A stretch of 10,949 nt of DNA, from assembly GCA_041628615.1 (NCBI GenBank), contig JBFKOW010000125.1:1-10949 (forward strand), given 5' to 3'. Each line of letters begins with the position of its first letter. Positions within the stretch are counted from its first letter, which is position 1. The DNA is from JAMWZF01 sp041628615. GTDB taxonomy: Bacteria; Pseudomonadota; Alphaproteobacteria; Rhodobacterales; Rhodobacteraceae. This document shows positions 1 through 5,305 of this stretch, one piece after another. A program made the translations under genes and the position numbers. The notes below the pieces were generated by a model. That model worked only from the letters and a program-made list of their open reading frames with translations. It was not told the DNA's origin and did not search any database.

Positions 1-180
1 CCGATCACCGCGCACGACCCGGCGATCGAGATCGACCGTGACCTGGTCGCGGCGGCGGAGGAGATCGGCGCCGACCTGATCGTCGCCGCCACCCATGTGC
101 CGTCGATCTTCGGCGGCGCCTCCCATGGCGGGGCGGTCGCGACCCAAAGCCGCGCCTCGGTCCTGCTGGTCCGGAACTAG
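1..180 (+). CDS. Universal stress protein (UspA family), C-terminal fragment
   Basis: This is the last 59 codons of a gene whose start lies outside the window; it is open from base 1 in frame 1 and ends with TAG. The fragment contains the end of a Usp alpha/beta fold: a helix (AAAEEIGADLIVAATH), a glycine-rich loop (GGASHGGAVATQ) and a final strand (ASVLLVRN), which match the usual 'A..DLIV.gsHG...GSVA..v......VLvVR' ending. The classic ATP-binding signature G-x2-G-x9-G(S/T) is not clean here: THVPS stands where GSHGH is usual, so ATP binding is uncertain. The BCCT transporter starts 59 bases downstream on the same strand and is probably cotranscribed. Usp proteins beside osmolyte transporters are known, for example TeaD with the ectoine TRAP transporter TeaABC of Halomonas, where the Usp tunes transport. 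A similar role here is inference. Confidence 0.8.
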   Translation, partial: PITAHDPAIEIDRDLVAAAEEIGADLIVAATHVPSIFGGASHGGAVATQSRASVLLVRN

Positions 181-239
181 GGCGGCCGTCCGGCGTTTGC
201 CCAAGGCGGACCCATCCGAAACCAAGGAAAGAACAACGC

Positions 240-1922
240 ATGTCCGACACGACACCAGACACCGGGATCCCGGATCCCGAGGGACACTCCCACCTCATCG
301 AGACCGATTACGAGATCGGCCAGGACAACATCGAAACCCGGCTCGGCCCCTTCGGCCTCGACATCCACAATCCCGTCTTTCTCATCTCGGGCGCCTCGAT
401 CGTGATTTTCGTGATCTATGCCCTGCTCGCGCCCGGGCAGGCCGAATCGTTCTTCGGCTGGCTGCGGCCGGCGCTGACCTCGACCTTCGACTGGGTCTTC
501 CTGTGGTCGGCCAACATTTTCGTCATCTTCTGCCTGGCGCTGATCGTGCTGCCGGTGGGCAATGTCCGGCTCGGCGGGTCCGACGCGACCCCGGACTACA
601 GCTATGCCGGCTGGTTCGCGATGCTGTTCGCCGCCGGCATGGGCATCGGCCTGATGTTCTTCGGAGTGCTGGAGCCGGTCTACTACTTCGGCACGCCCTG
701 GGGGGACGAGCCGCTCGGCGTGGTGCGGCCGTTCACCGAGGACGGCGCGCTGATCGAGGAGAACGTCGCCGAGGCCCGCCGCATGGCGCTGGCCGCGACC
801 TCCTATCACTGGGCGCTGCACCCCTGGGCGATCTACGCGGTGGTAGCGCTGGCGCTGGCGCTGTTTTCCTACAACAAGGGTCTGCCGCTCTCGATCCGCT
901 CGGCCTTCTACCCGATCCTCGGCGAACGGGTCTGGGGCTGGTGGGGCCACGTCATCGACACGCTGGCGGTCTTCGCCACCCTGTTCGGCCTCGCCACCTC
1001 CCTCGGGATCGGTGCGCAGCAGGCCAATGCGGGCCTCGAATACATCTACGGCGTGCCCAACACGATCACGGTGCAGGTCATCCTGATCATCGGCATCACC
1101 GCGGTGGCGCTGATCTCGGTGCTGCGCGGGCTCGACGGCGGGGTGAAGGTCCTGTCCGAGATCAACATGGTCATCGCGCTCCTGCTGCTGCTCTTCGTGC
1201 TCTTCGCCGCCGGGGCCGGCCGCATCCTGGCCGAGTTCGTCGCCGGGCTGGGGGCCTACGCGCGGGAGATCGTGCCGCTGTCCAACCCGCACGGGCGCGA
1301 GGATACCGGCTACCTGCAGGGCTGGACCGCCTTCTACTGGGCCTGGTGGATCTCGTGGTCGCCGTTCGTCGGCATGTTCATCGCCCGCGTCAGCCGCGGC
1401 CGCACGGTGCGCGAGTTCCTGACCTGCGTGCTGATCATCCCGTCGCTGGTCTGCGTGCTGTGGATGGCGACCTTCGGCGGCGCGGCGATCAACGACGTGA
1501 TCGCCAACCCGGACGCGAGCGCCGTCAAGGCCAACGTGATCGACGCCTACAAACCGGAACTGTCGCTCTTCGCGATGCTGGACGGACTGCCGCTCGCGGC
1601 GCTGACATCGACCATCGGGATCATCCTGGTGATCGTGTTCTTCGTCACCTCGTCGGACAGCGGCAGCCTCGTGATCGACACGATCACCGCCGGCGGCAAG
1701 GTCGACGCGCCGGTGCCGCAGCGGGTGTTCTGGTGCACCTTCGAGGGGCTGGTGGCGATCGCGCTGCTGATCGGCGGCGGGCTCGGGTCGCTGCAGGCGA
1801 TGGTGATCTCCACCGGCCTGCCCTTCGCGCTGATCCTGCTGGCGATCTGCGTCTGCATCTGGCTCGGGCTCAAGACCGAGCGGGACGCGGTCCGGCAGTC
1901 GGGCGCCGGCCCGGCCGAGTAA
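240..1922 (+). CDS. BCCT-family betaine/choline/carnitine-type transporter
   Basis: Inner-membrane secondary transporter, 560 residues, with about 12 hydrophobic segments (first at roughly 45-64, last at roughly 526-545). The family signature is clear. GMGIG at residues 133-137 in TM3 matches the sodium-coupled BetP form. The TM4 aromatic box residues W191, W196 and Y199 have the same spacing as BetP W189/W194/Y197. The TM8 motif YWAWWISWSPFVG (366-378) supplies W367, W369, W370 and W373. TSSDSGS at 470-476 resembles the BetP segment that holds a sodium site. The substrate is therefore probably a trimethylammonium compound such as glycine betaine. The tail after the last helix is only about 15 residues, without the long basic extension that senses osmotic stress in BetP, so a nutritional carrier or one regulated elsewhere is more likely. 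The start is fixed by AAGGAAAG at 224-231, 8 bases before ATG. A hairpin follows the stop. Confidence 0.95.
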   Translation: MSDTTPDTGIPDPEGHSHLIETDYEIGQDNIETRLGPFGLDIHNPVFLISGASIVIFVIYALLAPGQAESFFGWLRPALTSTFDWVFLWSANIFVIFCLALIVLPVGNVRLGGSDATPDYSYAGWFAMLFAAGMGIGLMFFGVLEPVYYFGTPWGDEPLGVVRPFTEDGALIEENVAEARRMALAATSYHWALHPWAIYAVVALALALFSYNKGLPLSIRSAFYPILGERVWGWWGHVIDTLAVFATLFGLATSLGIGAQQANAGLEYIYGVPNTITVQVILIIGITAVALISVLRGLDGGVKVLSEINMVIALLLLLFVLFAAGAGRILAEFVAGLGAYAREIVPLSNPHGREDTGYLQGWTAFYWAWWISWSPFVGMFIARVSRGRTVREFLTCVLIIPSLVCVLWMATFGGAAINDVIANPDASAVKANVIDAYKPELSLFAMLDGLPLAALTSTIGIILVIVFFVTSSDSGSLVIDTITAGGKVDAPVPQRVFWCTFEGLVAIALLIGGGLGSLQAMVISTGLPFALILLAICVCIWLGLKTERDAVRQSGAGPAE

Positions 1923-1946
1923 CCCGGTATCAACCCGGATCGGGAC

Positions 1947-1972
1947 GGCGCGGGGGAGCGATCCCCCGCGCC
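1947..1972. terminator. GC hairpin between convergent genes, likely bidirectional terminator
   Basis: A perfect 10-bp inverted repeat (GGCGCGGGGG and CCCCCGCGCC) surrounds AGCGAT. The inner A-T can also pair, giving an 11-bp stem with a GCGA loop, which is a GNRA-type tetraloop on the plus strand. It sits 24 bases after the BCCT stop and 8 bases before the stop codon of the convergent EF-hand gene, where a shared terminator is expected. There is no strong U tract on either side (ATCTTC follows on plus), so termination strength is inferred from the stem alone. Confidence 0.7.
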
Positions 1973-1980
1973 GGCCATCT

Positions 1981-2241
1981 TCAGCCCTCGCGGGCCGGAA
2001 GCGTGCCGGCCGCCACCGCCGCCGCGATCTCCGCCATGTCCGCGAGGCCGTCGCCGTTGGCGTCGATCCCGGCGAAATCGGCCGCCGTCAGGCTCGGGTA
2101 GGCGGCGGTCAGTTCCGGGAAGGAATAGGCGCCGTCGCCGTCGGTATCGATCGCCGGGTCGGCGGCGTCCTGCGCCGCGGCAGAGGTCGCGGCGAGGGCG
2201 AGGGCGACGGCGGCGAGCGCCGGGAAATGTCTGGTCTGCAT
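1981..2241 (-). CDS. Small exported EF-hand calcium-binding protein
   Basis: An 86-residue protein with an N-terminal signal peptide (roughly residues 1-23, hydrophobic core ALAAVALALAATS, likely cut after AAA) and then two canonical 12-residue EF-hand loops: DTDGDGAYSFPE at 32-43 and DANGDGLADMAE at 60-71. Both keep Asp at positions 1 and 5, Asp or Asn at 3, Gly at 6 and Glu at 12, so both should bind calcium. The mature product is about 62 residues, essentially a single EF-hand pair, and probably acts in the periplasm or outside the cell as a calcium sensor or buffer; its partner is unknown. AAGGAG (2248-2253) lies 6 bases before the ATG, supporting this start. It is convergent with the BCCT gene and divergent from the Rieske gene, so it appears to be a single-gene unit. 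Confidence 0.88.
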   Translation of the reverse strand: MQTRHFPALAAVALALAATSAAAQDAADPAIDTDGDGAYSFPELTAAYPSLTAADFAGIDANGDGLADMAEIAAAVAAGTLPAREG

Positions 2242-2435
2242 CGGTCACTCCTTGGCATCGGTCGGCGCCCGAGGCTCCGGGCCGATCCTGCATGATCTGC
2301 CGTCCCCGACATGGGCCGGCCAGCCTGCGGACGCAAGGGCGGCGTCGCAGGCAGCGAACTTCCGGTCGCCCCCGGACCCAGACAGCGCCGCCGCGCCGGT
2401 GCTAGGCTGCCCCATCACCGGACGGGAGCCCCGCC
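2242..2435. other. Divergent intergenic region (EF-hand gene / Rieske operon)
   Basis: These 194 bases separate two divergent genes and should hold both promoters. A candidate for the Rieske direction is listed separately. I see no convincing -35/-10 pair for the EF-hand direction. No coding frame here looks real. Confidence 0.6.
2379..2408 (+). promoter_or_regulatory. Candidate sigma-70 promoter of the Rieske operon
   Basis: CAGACA (2379-2384, four of six matches to TTGACA) is followed after 18 bases by TAGGCT (2403-2408), which keeps the key T-A-----T positions of a -10 box. Transcription would start near 2415, about 20 bases before the ATG at 2436, leaving room for the GGGAG ribosome site at 2424-2428. 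In such GC-rich DNA this match is only moderately convincing. Confidence 0.35.
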
Positions 2436-3593
2436 ATGGCCAAGGACACCCCCAACGCCCCCGACCCGCTGGCGCTCGTCCGGCAGCCCATCGGCCGGGC
2501 GCGCGGCCTGCCCAACGCGCACTACACCGACCCCGCCACCTGGAGCGCCGAAGCCGCCGCCTGCCTTGCCGCGACCTGGGCCGGGATCGGCGCCGCCGCG
2601 CAGGTGCCCGAACCCGGCGACGCGCTGCCGCTGACCTTCCTTGGCGCGCCGCTCCTCCTGATCCGCGGGCGCGACGGCGCGGTGCGGGTGTTCGAGAACG
2701 TCTGCCGGCACCGCGGCATGATCCTCGTCGACGCGCCGCGCCGGATCGAGGGGGCGATCCGCTGCCCCTACCATTCGTGGTGCTACGGCACCGACGGGCG
2801 GCTGGTGGCGACGCCGCATGTCGGCGGTCCGGGGCAGAACAGCCATCCGGGCATCGACCGCGCCGGGCTCGGGCTCATCGAGGTGCGCAGCCATGTCTGG
2901 CGCGACGTGGTGTTCGTGAACCTCTCCGGCGACGCCCCGGCCTTCGACGCGCTGCACGCCGAGGTCATCGCCCGCTGGGCCGATTTCGACCGCCCGCTGC
3001 ATTTCGGCGGCGCGGACAGCACCTTCACCCTCGACGTGGCCTGCAACTGGAAGCTCGCGGTCGAGAACTACTGCGAAAGCTACCACCTGCCCTGGGTGCA
3101 TCCGGGGCTGAACTCCTATTCCCGGCTCGAGGACCACTACCACATCGAGGCCCCCGGCCGGTTCTCGGGCCAGGGCACACATGTCTACCGGCAACTCCGG
3201 GGCGAGGACGGCGCGACCTTCCCCGACTTCGCGGACCTGCCCGCGAAATGGGACACCGCCGCCGAATACATCGCGCTTTATCCCAACGTCCTGTTCGGGG
3301 TGCACCGGGACCACGCCTTCGCGATCCTGCTCGAGCCGGTGGCGATCGACCGGACGCGCGAGCACGTGTTTCTCTACTACCCCGCCGCCGACACCGACCC
3401 GGACCTGCGGCGGCGCAACACCGCGCAATGGCACGCGGTCTTCGTCGAGGATGTCGGCGTGGTCGAGGGGATGCAGCGGGGCCGGTCCGCGCCGCGTTTC
3501 GACGGCGGGCGGTTCTCGCCGGCGATGGACGGCCCGACCCACCTGTTCCACGACTGGGTCGCCGGGCGGATGCAGGCGATGGCCGGGGACTGA
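2436..3593 (+). CDS. Rieske non-heme iron oxygenase, alpha subunit (possibly quaternary-ammonium type)
   Basis: A cytoplasmic oxygenase of 385 residues. The N-terminal Rieske domain carries the [2Fe-2S] ligands C90, H92, C110 and H113 in the pattern CxH-x17-CxxH (CRHRG and CPYHSWCYG). The C-terminal catalytic domain has the mononuclear iron motif NYCESYHLPWVH (211-222) with H217 and H222; D339 in FVEDVGVVEGMQRG is the probable third ligand. The residue three before the first histidine, which bridges electrons between subunits, is Glu (E214) rather than the usual Asp. Glutamate there is known from carnitine monooxygenase CntA and fits the group acting on carnitine, glycine betaine, choline or stachydrine. 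The substrate remains inferred; an aromatic compound is possible. No ferredoxin-type reductase is encoded in the window. The start is supported by GGGAG 7 bases upstream. First gene of a plus-strand cluster. Confidence 0.92.
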   Translation: MAKDTPNAPDPLALVRQPIGRARGLPNAHYTDPATWSAEAAACLAATWAGIGAAAQVPEPGDALPLTFLGAPLLLIRGRDGAVRVFENVCRHRGMILVDAPRRIEGAIRCPYHSWCYGTDGRLVATPHVGGPGQNSHPGIDRAGLGLIEVRSHVWRDVVFVNLSGDAPAFDALHAEVIARWADFDRPLHFGGADSTFTLDVACNWKLAVENYCESYHLPWVHPGLNSYSRLEDHYHIEAPGRFSGQGTHVYRQLRGEDGATFPDFADLPAKWDTAAEYIALYPNVLFGVHRDHAFAILLEPVAIDRTREHVFLYYPAADTDPDLRRRNTAQWHAVFVEDVGVVEGMQRGRSAPRFDGGRFSPAMDGPTHLFHDWVAGRMQAMAGD

Positions 3594-3599
3594 ACGGGG

Positions 3600-3815
3600 A
3601 TGGACGGCGCCGGTCTCGACGCGCGGCTGCTCGACGCCCATGCCCGGCGCGAAGGGCGGGCGCTGGTGGCGCTCTACGCCGAGGCCGCCGGGGCCGCCCC
3701 CGACCCCGACGCCGCCGCGTTCTACCTGACCCATGCCTGGATCTGGGCGCTCGACACCGGGTCGCCCGAGGCGGAGGCGCTGCGCCGGAGGCTCGCCGCC
3801 GAGGGCCGGGTCTGA
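3600..3815 (+). CDS. Small protein of unknown function, coupled to the Rieske oxygenase gene
   Basis: A 71-residue protein that I cannot assign to a named family. It begins 6 bases after the Rieske stop; the gap (acgggg) is only a weak ribosome site, so translational coupling is likely. The sequence is almost all helix-forming: a first helix LDARLLDAHARREGRALVAL, a turn rich in A, P and D, a second helix AAFYLTHAWIWALDTGS, and a last helix PEAEALRRRLAAEGRV. This looks like a short alpha-helical repeat (TPR/Sel1-like) protein. There is no signal peptide, cysteine pair or metal motif. I believe similar small proteins accompany Rieske oxygenases in other Rhodobacterales, but that is memory and was not checked. 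Position suggests an accessory or assembly role for the oxygenase; this is inference. Confidence 0.72.
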   Translation: MDGAGLDARLLDAHARREGRALVALYAEAAGAAPDPDAAAFYLTHAWIWALDTGSPEAEALRRRLAAEGRV

Positions 3816-3821
3816 CCTTTT

Positions 3822-3863
3822 CCCCGGCCCGCCGCCGGGGTAGTCGTCGCGGAGGCGGGCCGG
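3822..3863 (+). repeat. Two overlapping, mutually exclusive inverted repeats before the nucleoside hydrolase gene
   Basis: CCCCGGC (3822-3828) can pair with GCCGGGG (3834-3840), a 7-bp stem with a 5-base loop lying just after the stop of the small gene. The same left arm also belongs to a longer perfect repeat, CCGGCCCGCC (3824-3833) with GGCGGGCCGG (3854-3863). The longer stem takes in the first two bases of the GGAGG ribosome site (3862-3866) of the next gene. The two folds cannot coexist. It may be a weak terminator, a ribosome-site lid, or chance in GC-rich DNA. Confidence 0.4.
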
Positions 3864-3873
3864 AGGAACGGAC

Positions 3874-4809
3874 ATGGCGCAGAAGATCATCATCGACACC
3901 GACCCCGGTCAGGACGACGCCGTCGCCATCCTGCTGGCGCTGGCCTCGCCCGAGCTCGAGATGCTGGGGATCACCGCGGTGGCCGGCAACGTGCCGCTGG
4001 ACCTGACCCAGCGCAACGCCCGGATCGTCTGCGACATCGCGGGGCGGACCGACGTGCCGGTCTTCGCAGGCTGCGCGGCGCCGCTGACCCGGCCCCTGGT
4101 CACCGCCGAGCATGTCCACGGCAAGACCGGGCTCGACGGCATCGACCTCTGGGAGCCCGAAACCCCGCTGCGGGACACCCACGCCGTCGACTTCCTGATC
4201 GACACCCTGCGCCGAGAGCCGGCGGGCAGCGTCACGCTCTGCCCGATCGGGCCGCTGACCAACATCGCCACCGCCCTGACCCGCGCCCCCGACATCGCCG
4301 ATCGGGTGGCGCGGATCGTGCTCATGGGCGGGGCCTATTTCGAGGTCGGCAACATCACGCCCGCCGCCGAATTCAACATCTACGTCGACCCGGAAGCCGC
4401 TGAAATCGTGTTCCGATCCGGGATCGACCTGGTGGTCGCGCCGCTCGACGTGACGCACAAGGCGCTGACCACCGCCGACCACGTCGCGGGGTTCCGCGAG
4501 ATGGGCACGAAGGTCGGCCAGGCCGTCGCCGCCTGGACCGATTTCTTCGAGCGCTTCGACAAGGAGAAATACGGCTCCGCCGGCGCGCCGCTGCACGACC
4601 CCTGCGTCATCGCCTGGCTGCTGCAGCCGGACCTGTTCACCGGCCGGCGGATCAACGTGGAGATCGAGACCGTCAGCGACCTGACCCGCGGGATGACCGT
4701 GGCCGACTGGTGGCGGGTCACCGACCGGGCGCCGAATGCGCGGTTCCTCGGCGGCATCGACGCCGACCGGTTCTTCGCGTTGCTGACCGACCGGATCGGG
4801 CGGCTGTGA
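3874..4809 (+). CDS. Nucleoside hydrolase (IUNH family)
   Basis: Hydrolyses the N-glycosidic bond of nucleosides to free base plus ribose, a cytoplasmic salvage enzyme; 311 residues is the normal family length. The hallmark N-terminal calcium motif IIIDTDPGQDDA is present, with D10, D14 and D15. Other family motifs are VAGN (36-39), HGKTGLDG (82-89), CPIGPLTN (123-130), EFNIYVDPEA (166-175) and HDP (241-243). H241 and D242 fall at the same numbers as the catalytic acid and calcium ligand of the Crithidia fasciculata inosine-uridine enzyme, so the active site looks complete. Purine or pyrimidine preference cannot be read from sequence alone. Start: GGAGG at 3862-3866, 7 bases before ATG. It lies 58 bases after the small gene and its stop overlaps the GNAT start by four bases, so these are likely one operon. 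Confidence 0.94.
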   Translation: MAQKIIIDTDPGQDDAVAILLALASPELEMLGITAVAGNVPLDLTQRNARIVCDIAGRTDVPVFAGCAAPLTRPLVTAEHVHGKTGLDGIDLWEPETPLRDTHAVDFLIDTLRREPAGSVTLCPIGPLTNIATALTRAPDIADRVARIVLMGGAYFEVGNITPAAEFNIYVDPEAAEIVFRSGIDLVVAPLDVTHKALTTADHVAGFREMGTKVGQAVAAWTDFFERFDKEKYGSAGAPLHDPCVIAWLLQPDLFTGRRINVEIETVSDLTRGMTVADWWRVTDRAPNARFLGGIDADRFFALLTDRIGRL

Positions 4810-5258
4810 CCACCGCGATCCACCTCTGCGGCCCGGCCGACCTGCCCCGGCTCGACCCGCTGGTCGCCCGGCACCATGCCGAGATCGGCCTCGACAGCGA
4901 TGCCGACGCACGGCAGGCCCTGCTCGGCCCGCTTCTCGAAGGCTCGCCGCTGGGGGCGGTCTGGCTCTTCGGCCCGTCCCGGGCGCCCTCGGGCTATCTC
5001 GTGGCGGGTTTCGGCTGGTCGCTCGCCGCCGGCGGCATGGCGGCCAGCGTCGAGGCGCTGTTCGTCCGGCCCTCGATCCGGCGGCGCGGCATCGCGACCG
5101 AGGTGCTGACCGCCATCGCCGGCGCGCTGCGCGACGGCGGGGTGCGGGCGCTGCACCTCGACGCGGCCGACGGGGACGAGGCGGCGCGGCGGCTCGCGCG
5201 GCGGGCGGGCTTCGCCGCCGCGGATCCCGGCCTGTCGCGGCTGATCCGGCCGCTCTGA
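4806..5258 (+). CDS. GNAT-family N-acetyltransferase
   Basis: A 150-residue acyl-CoA-dependent acetyltransferase. Strand beta4 and motif A read SVEALFVRPSIRRRGIATEV (81-100); the pyrophosphate loop is RRRGIA (92-97), matching the Q/R-x-x-G-x-G/A consensus with the last glycine as alanine. Later segments ALHLDAADGDEAARRLARRA and GF fit motif B, where many GNATs end with 'A..lYek.GF'. The substrate is unknown. I place the start at GTG 4806, giving MTTAIHLCG, because it overlaps the upstream TGA as GTGA, a typical coupling arrangement. The same frame stays open upstream from an ATG at 4710, but that would add 32 residues that merely read the hydrolase gene out of frame. There is no separate strong ribosome site; translation probably depends on the hydrolase gene. 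Confidence 0.88.
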   Translation: MTTAIHLCGPADLPRLDPLVARHHAEIGLDSDADARQALLGPLLEGSPLGAVWLFGPSRAPSGYLVAGFGWSLAAGGMAASVEALFVRPSIRRRGIATEVLTAIAGALRDGGVRALHLDAADGDEAARRLARRAGFAAADPGLSRLIRPL

Positions 5259-5305
5259 CCGCACCGGCTCTGGCGCGGCCCGGCCGGGCGGCCTACATCT
5301 TGGGC

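Noticed and set aside
95..2101. A 668-codon plus-strand open frame over the BCCT gene
   Set aside because: It is an out-of-frame shadow of the BCCT gene: arginine/alanine-rich with no domain, while the overlapping frame has clear BCCT motifs, membrane helices and a ribosome site.
2252..4006. A 584-codon plus-strand open frame over the Rieske region
   Set aside because: Arginine/proline-rich shadow frame. The Rieske frame carries intact CxH-CxxH and iron-ligand motifs.
4710..4805. Upstream ATG at 4710 as the GNAT start
   Set aside because: It would overlap the hydrolase gene by about 100 bases and add residues that do not match the GNAT fold; GTG 4806 gives a normal-length protein and a GTGA coupling.
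3025..4911. A 628-codon minus-strand open frame opposite the Rieske and nucleoside hydrolase genes
   Set aside because: Antisense shadow; no recognisable motif, and the sense genes have complete catalytic signatures.
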